A stretch of 64,000 nt of DNA from NCBI RefSeq assembly GCF_030272615.1, contig NC_081407.1:140870897-140934896 (forward strand). Direction: 5' to 3'. This document shows, piece by piece, positions 22,860-35,427 of this stretch. A program made the position numbers and the translations under genes. Each line of letters begins with the position of its first letter. The stretch's first letter is position 1. A model generated the notes under the pieces. The model was given only the letters and a program-made list of their open reading frames with translations. It was not told the origin of the DNA and ran no database searches. This stretch comes from Cryptomeria japonica (lineage: Eukaryota > Streptophyta > Pinopsida > Cupressales > Cupressaceae).

Positions 22860-24326
22860 CTTATGTATCATTACATAAATGTTAATATAATCTAAGATTT
22901 ATAAGTTTAAGTTCTAAAATACTTAATCTAAACGTTAAATAACCAATATTTAATGTTTATATTTTTTTTGATTAAATATACCCCCAAAATTAATAACAAT
23001 AATAGTATGTGACATTACAAATTTTCATAGTGATTCCCAATAGTGCTCCTTAGCACCGCCCTATTTTCTTTATACACATATCATCCAGACAAAACATCTT
23101 TAATAGGCATTTAAGGTCATATTCCATAGATGATGGAATCACATCACCCATGATAGTATTGTGTCATTTAGGACCACATCACAACATAATAGTTATGAGG
23201 GTGACCCAATTATTATTTTTAGTTTACTTTCAACATGTATCTATTTTTAAGTAATTCTAAACTATAGTTTAAAATATGATCAAAATAGTGAACAACTATC
23301 TTATGATTGTAGCTAGGCCCCCTCTCTTAATTTTTAGGTTTCTAATAGCTTTCATGTAGAATTTGTCACAACTATTTATCTAGGTTTTTTTTAATATATT
23401 TAATTTGTTGAATTTACTGATTATCCTTAGATACATTTATAGACCATGTCTTTATCTACAATATTGAATCGAATTATTGTTCAATATCAATTGCATCTAA
23501 AATATAATAAATACCTATTATTTTTTAATTTAATGTATAGATTTTGCAATGTTAAGACCCGAGATAAATTTCAACAATTGTTGTTGATTACAAGATAATG
23601 CTCTTTGTTGCAATAAGATTTTTTTATTAAATTTAAGTTGTTCAATTTTTTTAGATGAAATAGACAAATAATGTATGGACTATTCTTAAAAAGTGGATGA
23701 AATAGAGTCATGCTCCAAAGTCATGTAAACTAGCTCAACCCTAGGATAATAAAAGTATCAAGCGGCCCAAAAAGGAAACAACCAATAAACAACAAAATCA
23801 CACAACTTCAAAATGTAAATAACCATTCAACAATTCAATACACTTACAAGCATAAGAAAAAAATAAAGTTATCCAACAAGACCAATGAAACTAATAGTGA
23901 GGGATGGATCTCAATCATCTAGTTCCAAACCCACCCTCTATCTAGTAAATGGTAGAAACACAGTTGTTGTTGCACCAAAAGATCGACTTGTTAATGCTCG
24001 ACACAACTGAGAGATTTAATGTATCCACGAAAGGTGGTTAAGCCATGTCACAAACCTAATCACTACATTGCACAACACAAGGAGACCAAGGGCACACACC
24101 TTTCAATAGTAAATCCTAGCCCATCCTCAATAGACTCCTAACCAAGAAGAGAACTATTGTGTTCAATTGGTTTCTCTTGATTAAATGCTTGATTATCAAG
24201 AATATCATTTTGCATGGAAATTGATGATGGCAAACAAGAGAATTTATCTTGCCTAAAATATAAAATCCACCCATACAACTAAGAGGACATGAAGGAAGCG
24301 TGATGAATGGATTGCTAAAGAGGATT
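22860..24326. other. Intergenic, nothing recognised
   Basis: AT-rich, no credible frame. A cluster of inverted or shared words with the foldback repeat ends at about 22870. Confidence 0.5.
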
Positions 24327-24560
24327 CACTAATACATTTGGACTAGATTTCCGACCAAGGTTTCCGACGGAGAAGGTATATTGTGACCAAATTTGATTTT
24401 TTTTTTTTTAAATGCCCGAATTCGTCGTAATTCTGATGGCAATTTGCCATTTGGTTTTGACGAAGAAGGCATTAGCAATGAAAATTTTCTTTTTTTCAAA
24501 AAAGTGCTCGAGTTCGTCGTAATTCTGACAACAACGACCATTACTTAAAAAAAAAAGAGG
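24327..24560 (+). repeat. Left terminal and subterminal repeats of the CACTA element
   Basis: The terminal inverted repeat begins at 24327. At least two plus-strand copies of ttcgtcgtaattctga and several gacgaa/ccgac words lie within 230 bases. Such subterminal repeats bind the TNPA-type protein in En/Spm. Confidence 0.8.
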
Positions 24561-27500
24561 TCAATTCATTTGTGCATTGCAATCCCGTGTAGGCGTCCAT
24601 GGTGACTTCAACCCCCAACAACATCAAACCCGCGTCGAAGGCATTCGTGCATTGCTTGCAATCCCGCACAGGAGGTAGATTCTTCACCTTAATTTCATGT
24701 TGCAAAAAATATACCATTCAAGAGATTCTACAACTTTTGCTTGCTTTTATACATGCTACCTATGCCTGCATTCTTGTGGGATATTGACCGATTGTGGAAG
24801 CAACTCTTGGAGAATGAGAGATTCCTTTTTTATGCAACAGATGTTAGAAATGAGACATGTGGTGGTTAATTGCCCTAGTTTTTAATGCAAACTGGTCAAT
24901 CTTGTATTCATATTGATTATCCAATCTCAAGCCGGATGGCTCCTAGTCAAAGGTGTGGTTCCCTGAATGCGTAATACCCTGTAGGAATCCACTCCTCATA
25001 AAACCATAGAACTGTGATTGAGGAGTGAGCGTTCAATTTTGTCGCAGCAATCCCTTCCTCCCGTATACGTGTTGATTGATCACTATTGTACGAGCTAATA
25101 TATAGGGTGGTGTCTGCCTCTGACTGCTGAATCAATGCAGATCAAACCAACGCACAAGAAAACAATGGGAATGAATATTATTCAAGTGATTTGCAACCTT
25201 CATTCAGTGTTGTTTGGGCAAGCCTTTCTTTCTCTTGCCAGCCAGCCTAACACACCCGACCCGGAAGCCCTAGGGAGATACAATTGTGTTCGGTTCAGCA
25301 CAATCCTAATCTAGAAGGGGTGGACTGAAAATCTCCAACCACACAACTTATCACTTTGTAATTAACATATAGTATAAAGCTAGTCTATATGACCCCTGAA
25401 CCATTTTCTTACTGTCTCGGGTTACCCTAGTTTAGGGTATTGGCAGTTTTTACTAAATCTTCTCTATTTTAGGGTATTGGCAACTATCTCTCCTTTTGCA
25501 TAGTTTTAGGTGGCATACAAAGTCACTTCCTTCTTTGGCTTCCGTGTGGCCTCAACCTCAACGATCATCTTTTGCAAACTTACTTTCTTCAATACTCTCT
25601 TCTTTATCCTTTCAAAGTTGAATTGTAGCCACTTAGGAACATCTAGATTCTCATCACTTTGGATGGACGGGTTCATGGTAGTTACAACCTCCTTTGACCT
25701 TTGTTCTTCATCTTGTTGCTTGTGCACCTAAGTTTAAAATTTTGGAGGAGTCATCTTGGGGCTGGGGGCCTAGATAGATCCTTTTTTTCTTGTTCTCCAT
25801 GCTTCTTTAACTTAATATTCTAAGTTCCTTCTGACTTATATTTCATTTTCATGAGTCAACTTATAGTTCTTAATTCAATTATAGGCTAGTATCTTGTGTG
25901 TTGATTGTACCTCTTAGTTTGATAAGGTTTTGGGTGGAATTTAATCTGTAATTTTGAGGAAAAAGTTTCCCTATAAATGTAATTTCAAAATTCATTTTGA
26001 GGGTCTAATAATTGATTATTTAAGGTCCAAGTTTAGTAACACTCATTAGTGTGCTTTCTTTCAAAAGACATTTAGCAATAGGCTGTAGATTGAATACTTG
26101 TGCTTTGCCAGTATATTTTGAAGAATTAATGGAAATGAAGTTCATAGTTTGCAACGGTATTGGTAGTCCTTTTTGATTGCTTGGTATTCTTTTTTTTCTT
26201 TCATTTTCCTTAGTCCTGAATTAATATTTACATTTATGAAACATCTTCTTTGTTATAATCAATTTGTGCATCTTTCGTGGTGATTGAGGTTAATAAGGAA
26301 CATGTGAATGAATAGTAGTTGTTGTTCTAGAGCTTTCCTTGGTCTCATTTTCATGTTAGAATTGGCAATTTTGGCATGATAAATTATTTACATACAAGGT
26401 TATTTCTAGATTTTGTTGATAATGTGGATTTAGGTAATACTGATGATTCATTTTCTCATAGCCTTGTTCTATCTTTTGTAATTTATTTTAACCTTTTACG
26501 TTAGGCAGATTGAGAAATTGACATTTCAACTTGATTAGTGACATTTTCCCCTTGAACAACTTGATTAGGAAATGATAAATTCTAAAGGTAAGCTAACTTA
26601 ACTCAAGGGACTGAGATGGTATCCTACCATGAAAGATGATAGTTCTAAGAAAAAGACTACCCGGTGATATGAAAGTTGATGCAAGATAGTAAGGACAACA
26701 AGGAAATTTATTTTGAACTTTGACAAGATTGAATCCTTGGGTGGAAGTTTGAATGGATTGATAGCGAAAAGGCATGTTGATGCAGAGAATCCAATAAACT
26801 CAACCAACAAGGGAGATATTTCTCCCAACTCACCTATTCAATTAGGTGTCAACCCTTCACTTACTCACAAGACCCCTCACAAGGCCACAAGTTACTCAAA
26901 AGGATTCAATACCCCAAAACACACCCATACTCACCACATTGAATCACACTCAAATAGAATAAATAAACATGTCTAAGTCACAATCCAACACTCCAACATT
27001 CAATCACCACCAACAGCCTCAACCCTTATTCACACAAATCCTCCTTCAACTGGGTCTTCTAATCCCCCCTGGTACTCAACTCATAAAATGTACTAGATAT
27101 CCAAAAACCAATGTACTTTTGGATACTCTTACAAGACACTAAACATATACCACCATGGGTCTTTACCCTCCCAACCACCCAAAGGTCAAAGGAAGATTCA
27201 CTGCTGCAACACTCAGTTTTTGTGACAATATCAAGCACTTAGGATAGTCGCTCCTTTTATGACAGTATCAAGATCAGATCGATATTGGACTGGGTAATAA
27301 TGGAACCGCCAACAATGTATTTCTCATCTCAAATAATAAAGAGAATATAGGGCTGCATCTATGAAGAAAAAAATGTTGGAAAAGACTATCTCCACCTACT
27401 TGGCCACCGGAGTGGTTTTTGAGGTGTATTCAAAGCTTTTACTCCTTTTGTTGCATTTTCATTTGAAATATGGTTGAATTGGCTTTGTAAGATCCTAGAT

Positions 27501-30267
27501 ACTTGGTACATGTTTTAATCGAGTTAAAAGAGTCTCAAGACTACCCTATAGTCATGCTCTACCTTATCTAGCTACTCAATTAGCTTCCCAAACTTATAGG
27601 ACATATGGTTTTATTCCTTACTTTGAGTTGAAATTGTCTTGGGTTAGATATAACTAAAATAAGCCATTCCTTCAACTACTTCAAAAATCATCAAAAAGAC
27701 TTCATAATACTATCTACATGTGTTTCTATCCTTAAGAAGTCTAATTTATGCAAGTGAAAAAACACCTAAGAGGTCATAGCTACTCCTTTTGACTTGGTAA
27801 TATTCATGGTTTTTCTTTGTCTATTTAAATTCATTCCTTGCATCTTAACCACTATCTTGTAGCATACTTTTTTTTTTTTTTAGTGAATTGCATTTAATGG
27901 ACTATTGTGCATCTTTAAAATCATTTGACAACTTCAGGAAATGGTTTTCCTTCTTTATTACTTGACTATATCATTTAATATGCATGGTTGGTATTATCAT
28001 TTAATTTTCAAGATGGACCTTATATGGATGGTCCTTGCACCTTTTCAAATTGAACTTTTGCAAAAGTCCAAATTTGGAGAGGAAATTCCTACTATTTGCG
28101 AATCCACTATTCATCTTTCAAATTTTAGGTCCAATTTCCATGAATAAGGGTTCCCAAGACCCTAGTCCTATAAAAATGAGTCATGAGGAACATTGTGAAT
28201 AAGGGAATGAACCAAATTTATGGAAACATTGTCAAACCTAAGTACAATTAGGCATAAATAAGGCACAACCACTTAAATTGAGTCCAAACTTAGTGTATAT
28301 TTTTAAAGAGATACAAATTATGATGCAATATTTAGCCCCCTCTTAGCAAGAGTATGAAATTATGCTCATTTACTCTTTGGAAAATATGGAGAAACCAAAT
28401 ATTCTTTCACCAAGATATTGAAGAGTCAAGATGTCTACAAGCTTGGAAAGGTGGTAGCTCCCAAGACTTATGATATTGTCAATCTACAATATTGAGATAA
28501 AAGGGAGGTACAAAGTGAGTAATATGAGTAACATTGGTAACACACATGGAGCATGCAAAACACAAAGTTATGACATTTAGAATTAGTAAGATTCATATAT
28601 TCTCACTAGGAACCATATCAAAAAGACAAGGCATAGATCTAGGACTAGTAAGATCCTTATATAGTTACTAGGAGTCATGTCAGAGACACATAAAAGAATG
28701 ATACCCAAGTTAGTAAGATCCTCTAATACTTAGTCATAGATCGCATTCTAACAACAAATAGAGACCTAATTGTGAAATTTTGAGGTCCACTGGGAAAAAA
28801 GTTGTCATATTGCCATGACAACTTTTGCATTTCCTGTAGAAACTTCTTAAAAATATGGTTGGAAAGTTAGTTTATGGTGGTTTGAGGTTGTAACACACTT
28901 GGATGGGAATAAATAGGCCTTTGGCATGCCATCCAAGAGTTTTGCTTAATGAAATTGGGGTTTTATGTGCGTTTTTTCATGCTATGTATCATATCATGCT
29001 TGATGATAGACCTTTTTTCATGCTATGTATCATATCAGGGAAGAATTTGGTTGATGATAGAGAGAGGGGTGAGGGGACCCTATGCAACCTTCGGAAGGGT
29101 TTTTAGATCAAAACCAAATGAAATAGATTAAATTTCTATGACTGTCCTAAGGGTATTGATTGTCACAGTCATAGTTTTACTACTGATATTGTTTTTGTTT
29201 TGACAGAGTTGTGTTTGTAAACCCAAGTGTGGACATGTAATGGAGTCATGAGATGTCTTAAGACTACATCAATACTTAACAACAACATAGTGTGTAGGCA
29301 CCTAAAATATGAAAGGACTACATATTGGAAGGCGCGTGTGATGATGCCATGAAGGTCTGATATCCCTATGTATCAGATTGAGAAAACCAGTGAAAGACAA
29401 AAAAAAATACATTGAGAAGGAAAAAGGTTGAATTGCCTAATGTTTGTTGTTGAAGTGATGTGTGGGGACCCTGCCAAGTCAAATACCTTGTTGTAGTTTC
29501 AAAGGGTGGAAAAAGAATAAGCATTTTATTTCCAGTCCTAATAGACCATCCATCATAACAATTATTACCAATATTGATGTGTGTGTTGCAAAAAAAGTTC
29601 TAGAGGAAGGCTCTTTCTATTGTAATACCAAGTGAGTGTTCATAGACCTTCTGTAGGGTCCTCCTAGCCTAGAGTTAGGAGTTCGAAACCTACATACATT
29701 GATTTGGCCTTGTGGCCATCAATGAGTTCTCACCCAATAGGACAAGTCTTGAGACTGACAATTTTGGAAGTGTGGCATTGTTGAGAGCCAACACTTATGT
29801 GTGAACCCCATCTTCACGTATTATGATTATTTGCCATGATACTTGACCCTATCCTCATGGTGTTGGCTCAATTCATATTAGTGTGTTTTGTTGAAGAAAC
29901 ATGATGTGAGAAGTTTGATGCAGAGGCAAGGGTAGAACTCAGTATTTCATATTAGGACAACAACCACATTGATTAGGCAAGTCAGATAAGGTCTCTCCAA
30001 TGTTTACGATACTGAATTCACATTAGACACTCATGGATTACCCCAATTAGACATCAATCAACTTAATATCTTATACAAGGATTGCATACCACAAAGCCAT
30101 TAGATATGTTTTGAGATGAAAAAGAAGAGTTAAATGGTTTTGGTTCAATGGTGATAATTTCTATTTTCAAGTAATTTAATTCGGTATATTATACTGAAAT
30201 GTGATTTCATAACTAACATTTCAACTTCTATATAACTAGTTCTATAGCCCGATTTTCTTGCCTGTGA
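24561..30267. other. CACTA interior without recognised genes
   Basis: About 5.7 kb between the left end and the transposase. Short open frames exist (for example 73 codons on the minus strand at 25506-25727, rich in K/E), but none matches a family I know. A direct repeat of about 25 bases (tttttcatgctatgtatcatatc) lies at 28972-29038. 25430-25500 holds a repeated ttagggtattggca. The stretch may hold captured host sequence or a decayed TNPA-like gene. Neither can be shown here. Confidence 0.4.
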
Positions 30268-30701
30268 AGAAAGACCATGTCAGACAATATCAACAAACAA
30301 CAAAATAAGGAGACAATTGCTAGATTGTGGTCTAACTTGAAAAGAAAAGGTGATGGAAAATGTTATTGTCCGTGCAAAATTTGTAAGGGGTTAAAAACTA
30401 GAAGACTTCTAATCAAAACAACGAAGAAACATTGTAGGCTGCATGATCACATTGAAGGTAGACATGATTATCATCCATTGGTAAGTTTTTCATTATATTG
30501 TTTTAACAATTTATATACATAATAAATCACGTGATGATGAGATCATGATCATGGCTTATTTATGTTTATCAATTTTATATAGGTCGAGCACCCCGGAGCA
30601 CGTGGTATGGATCAACACAACCTGGAGAATATGGTTTTCAAAGTGGACGAACATGGAGGTGTGAATATCGAAGCTGAAGATAATGATCCCATGGAAGATG
30701 T
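30268..30701 (+). pseudogene. TNP2 transposase 5' exons, first copy
   Basis: The frame MSDNINKQQNKETIARLW... starts at 30277 and holds the transposase-associated pattern CPCKICKGLKTRR...H..L.DHIEGRHDYHP. A GT donor follows ...HHPL-type codons at 30480/30481 and an AG acceptor lies at about 30582. The second exon stops dead at 30701, where an LTR-like unit begins. The same 434 bases occur again from 31832 with few changes. Confidence 0.85.
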
Positions 30702-31831
30702 TGTTACTAATCAAATTGCCATTAGTTTTTGTATTCAAAGTCATACTATATATTCTAGTTGGTTAGCACTACCGAATCATGCAATCGGTACACATAGAGA
30801 AGTTGGTATGCACAGTCTAGTCGATTACAGAGGAAAGCAGTCACAGAATGCAGAATACACTGAGCTGTCTACCGAGTATCTTTTTGAGACTACCGAGCAT
30901 CAAAGATGACACGCCGAGTGAAACGTGTTACCAGATACATTGAACCTGGACATGCATATGAAAACGTGTTACAAGATCGAGGCACATCTAACCGTTATTA
31001 CAATAGAAATTGCACCAGAAGATTTTATATGATTTTAAGGACAATCTAACCAATGAAATATTTTGTTTAGTTATTCATTCGAGGAATCTTGTTTGTAAGA
31101 TCGAAGCAATGAATTGGATCACCGTTTTAAGAGATCTATTTATACAACATTAGTGAAGTGTATGTATGCACGAAAGAAGACTGTTACAGAGACACAAAGG
31201 TCATCGAGAAGGTTTTCAGAGAACAGTCAAAGAACAGAGTAAACATAAGGGTTTACCGAGTTACTATATGGGTTACCGAGGTATGCTATAAGCAAGGTAA
31301 TCTATTCTAAGCACATAGAATCTACTATAACATTTCAGATGTAAAGTTGCAGATATTTGTAATGATTTTATTGTAATATTGTGAAGTTGAAAGAGAAACC
31401 TTTAACAGGGTAAAAGACTCTAATCAAGTCTATAAATTGTAAAGCCTCTAACCAGGTGCAACATTCAGAATAAATGTTGTAAAATCCTTTAGCAAGGTAG
31501 ATCTAACAAATCTTGTTACTCCTAACAGGGTATGCTATCAGAAATAGCTAAATGTAGCTCTAACCAAGCATTCTTTATTATTGCAGTAGTGAAGTTGTGG
31601 GTGCCATCCCCACCGCAATTTTTCTCTCTAACCAAGAGTTTCTGCATAACCAAAATATATGTGTTATGGAGTGAATCATGTATGATTGTTATCTATTTGT
31701 TTTAACTTTATTTTATGTTACTGCACTATTCTGTTTATGCATAACAGTAAATTTATTATTCAAGAAAATTTTTGGAGTACTGATTCACCCTTCCCCTCTC
31801 AGTACATTAGCTTTCCATATTGGGCCTAACA
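30702..31831 (-). mobile_element. Solo LTR-like unit (TGTTAGG...AACA), copy 3, minus strand
   Basis: On the minus strand this 1,130-bp unit begins TGTTAGGCCC, has the CTGAGAGGGG...TGAATCAGT block at about 31785-31805, and ends AGTAACA. Start and block match the units at 3063 and 35428. The two flanks are not a short target duplication; instead a 434-base copy of transposase sequence lies on each side. It carries no coding frame. Confidence 0.6.
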
Positions 31832-34120
31832 GAAAGACCATGTCAGACAATATCAACGAACAACAAAATAAGGAGACAGTTGCTAGATTGTGGTCTAACT
31901 TGAAAAGAAAAGGTGATGGAAAATGTTATTGTCCGTGCAAAATTTGTAAGGGGTTAAAGACTAGAAGACTTCTAATCAAAACATCGAAGAAACATTGTAG
32001 GCTGCATGGTCATATTGAAGGTAGACATGATTATCATCCATTGGTAAGTTTTTCATTATATCGTTTTAACAATTTATATACATAATAAATCACGTGATGA
32101 TGAGAACATGATCATGGCTTATTTATGTTTATCAATTTTATATAGGTCGAGCACCCTGGAGCACATGGTATGGATCAACACAACCTAGAGAATATGGTTT
32201 TTGAAGTGGACGAACATGGAGGTGTGAATATCGAAGCTAAAGATAATGATCCCATGGAAGATGACGATCATGAGCCAAAAAACACAATTAAAGATGATGG
32301 TACAAATACATTGATCCATGACACATTTAGTACTCGCGCAACTGATCATGATGATGCAGATGACCTTGATGTTGTTCATGATGTCCCTCTACTTGAGAAG
32401 GCATCTGAGGCCCTTTACGAAGGCTCGCAGGCAACTCTTCTCTCCGTTGTATTATTGTTGGTGAAATTGAAGGTTATGAATGGTTTATCCAACATAACAA
32501 TATCACGTATGTTAAGGTATGTCATATATGTCATAATAAACTGTGAATCATGTTGTACCATTAATATTCTTTATATTAACAAATTATATTTTTTTGCTGT
32601 AGATTGATAGGTGAGTTTTTGTTACCACCATCAAATATTCTACCTCGCTCATACTGAGAATTATCTGTCGTTATGAAAGATATTGGAATGGAGTATCAAG
32701 CAATAGATGCTTGTCCCAACGATCATATTATATATCAGAAACAACATGAATTTCGAACTGAATGCCCTGAATGTCATATCAGTAAATATCGAACATATCA
32801 AATAACAAAAAGGGTTCCTCGCAAGGTTCTTCGCTATATTCCCATTATTCCACGTATGCAACGATTATTCAAGTGCATTAGCTTGGCACAATTTATGGAT
32901 TACCATGCACGCAATAGAAGTCAAGATGACATTATTCGAATTCCTACTGATGGTTCAACATTTATGGACATAGAGGAAAAGTGGCCACACTTTAAAGAAG
33001 AACCTTGTAATCTCAAGCTTTCATTGGCAGCGGATGGTGTCAATCCATTTGGAGAGATGAGATCTATTTACTTAGTGTGGCCTGTTTTTTTTATCAACAA
33101 TAACATTCCTCCATGGATGTCAATAAAGAGGGAGCACATAATATTGGCAATGATTGTTCCAGGTATTTTATCATTTAAATATAGTCGTCTAAATTTAATT
33201 ACAAATATTGCAGTAAAATGGTCATAATAATTATGTAATGTTTTTGTTCATTCGATTAGGTAAGTACCAAGTTAAAGATATGAATGTATATATCGAGCCT
33301 CTTATCGATGAGTTGTTGGAGTTATGGAATGGTGTCACTATGTATGACGTCTCTAGACCAATAGGACAAAGACAATTTCAATTCCATGCGATGCTTCTAT
33401 GGACAATACACGATACCCCGAGGCTAACACATTTTTGTGGTATGTTATAGTGTTTAAGTTGTGCATGAACATTATAATTCAAAAAATTATCATATTTAAT
33501 CCAATTATACATTATCTTGTAGGTCTTCAAACAATGGGAAAATTTGCATGTCCTGTTTGTGGTCCAAAGATGAAATCTTGTCATTCAAAAAGTTTAGGAA
33601 AGCAGGTGTTTGATGAGTATAGGCACTTTCTCCACAAAAATCATAAGTATCGAAATACTAAAAAACATCTTTTCAATGGGAAAGAAGAGAATACATCAAA
33701 GCCACGAAGAATGACACCTCACCTGTAGAAGTTGGAATATAATAGAATTAGTCATCAAGGTAATGCCATTCCATCTATTGGTTTGTCATAAAACATTTTT
33801 TCTATTTTGTTTTGTTTATTGATGATGTGATTGATGATCATGAAGGTCATGAAGGCATAAATGACCACCTTCCTAAGGGACTAAAAAGTTATCCCCAACA
33901 ATTTAGTAGGTTGCCCTACTACGAGTAGTTACAAATTGTTCATTTGTTTGATAGTATGCATATTGGAAAGAATATAACATAGATAGTATGAAAAATATTG
34001 GATGGAAGGCGTGACAAAGAAAAGGTTGACAAATTTACAGTGATCTCTTCGTGACCACACCACAATTAGGACAATGATCTCAAACACACTTTTTACCGTT
34101 CTCTTGGTGATTGTGCCCAA
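31832..34120 (+). pseudogene. TNP2-type CACTA transposase (broken)
   Basis: The second copy starts with MSDNIN at 31840 (exon to 32043, donor GTAAGT), exon 2 from 32146 to 32516, exon 3 from about 32600 to 33162, exon 4 from 33260 to 33439, exon 5 from 33533 to about 33759. Transposase_21-type words are clear: DACPNDHIIYQKQHEF, ECPECHISKYRT, LRYIPIIPRMQRLF, SLAADGVNPFG, DMNVYIEPLIDELLELW, and FACPVCGPKMKSCHSKSLGK, then HLFDSMHIGKN at about 33938-33970. Stops lie at about 32656 (TGA) and 33727 (TAG, where tryptophan is usual), with more after 33920. The C-terminal third is missing before the right subterminal repeats. Inactive. Confidence 0.9.
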
Positions 34121-34394
34121 TTGTGTATGTCTTGCTTATGTATGAAAATGGCATTTTGCAACTTTCCACTGACGATGTATTTGAGATGTCTTTCATTTAG
34201 ATATGGCATGAGCTTAGTCCTAGAGTGAGACTAGGGAGTTGGACCATCTCAACCATGGTGTGCCTGATCATATTAGCTTGAAACCATGGGCCTCATATTA
34301 GCCTCAAACCTATGCCCCCTACTGGTAGGTGGTGGGGATAGAATATCATTCGCTATACATATCAATGACTGGATAATAATAAAAAAAAATTGAT

Positions 34395-34900
34395 AAAAAT
34401 ATTATCATCGTCAGAATTACGACGAATACCAAGCTTTCCACCGACGATGAAATCGACGGACATACAACGTTCTCGTCGGTGAAATGTTTTGGAGTCGTCA
34501 CACTTCCGACTCAAACCACACAAACATTTGACGAGGATGTTGTACGTGCGATGACACTTCGTAGTCGGACGATCGTCGATGCCTCCGAATGGACCGACAA
34601 CACAAGCGTCGGACAAACAGCATCACCATCGGTGCGAAGTTCCAAATTGTTGTCGGCTTTGCGACGAAATCTACTGAAGCATCCAACGGGGATGCTGCAT
34701 GTCCGATGACTTTTTTGACCAGAAGAGCGATCATGCCCACCGTTGGCAGAGTCCATGGGACTATCATATTTCCAATGGTCAGGACATCGTCGACAAATCT
34801 AACGACGAGTTTTCGATGGCTACTTTTGTCGGCACTCTGACGAAAATTAGTCGCAATTCTGACAATCAGCCATCGGAAATTAGCTCTGAATGTACTAGTG
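34395..34900 (-). repeat. Right terminal and subterminal repeats of the CACTA element
   Basis: The words gtcagaattacgacga, ccgacgatg, cgtcggtg and gacgaa recur across 34400-34860 and mirror the left end. The terminal TACTAGTG ends at 34900. Overlapping open frames here on both strands are a by-product of this CG-rich repeat, not genes. Confidence 0.8.
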
Positions 34901-34903
34901 ATT

Positions 34904-35427
34904 CCAACCAATTCATCTCTCAAAATACCACTAGGAGCTATCACTATGGTCAAACCTTTTACCATGATGTGGGAATTGACTATGAGGTGACAAAGTAGGA
35001 GGAACCCAAGCCAAAACCCATATGGATCTTTTCTCTATTGATCCAAAAGGACATAAAGAGAGAAAACCTCTCAAGCCACTTTGTTTCATTACTTTCCTCA
35101 AGCCACCTTTGGAACATGTAAAATAAACAAATTGAGAAGCATAAAACATTCCAAAATGCACCCTAAGAAATAATTAAAATGGGTTATTTTGGACAAAGAG
35201 CATTAAAATGTAACAAAGATCGTAATATTGATGACTCGGGTTATTAAGAGCATTTTTAGGTTATAAACTATAAAAGACATAATGGATATGAGGTTTTCAT
35301 GAGACAACATTTTAGTTCTCTATAAATATAATATTCCGCAGAAGGACACATAAATTTGATCTATTATTATAATGAAGGGATAAAAATGATAAGAGGAAAT
35401 CATTTTAGTTATATTAAAGCATAATAT
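34904..35427. other. Intergenic, nothing recognised
   Basis: AT-rich sequence between the CACTA element and the next LTR-like unit. No gene seen. Confidence 0.5.

Larger units (their letters stand above)
24327..34900 (+). mobile_element. CACTA (En/Spm-type) DNA transposon, 10.6 kb
   Basis: The left end reads CACTAATACATT and the right end, reversed, CACTAGTACATT; similarity goes on into (g/a)(a/c)t..atttccga. The flanking bases are ATT on both sides (24324-24326 and 34901-34903), the 3-bp duplication typical of CACTA elements. Both ends carry subterminal repeats around the word TCGTCGTAATTCTGA, in opposite orientations (for example 24421-24440, 24508-24530 and 34408-34425). The interior has a TNP2-type transposase pseudogene on the plus strand. 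Ends and duplication are well kept; the transposase is broken. Confidence 0.93.

Noticed and set aside
29620-29790. tRNA-derived SINE (word gagttcgaaacctac, like a B box)
   Set aside because: No A box at the right distance and no clear tail or target duplication were found. A single B-box-like word is too little.
34479-34998. Several overlapping frames on both strands near the right CACTA end
   Set aside because: They coincide with CG-rich subterminal repeats that lack stops in many frames; none resembles a known protein.
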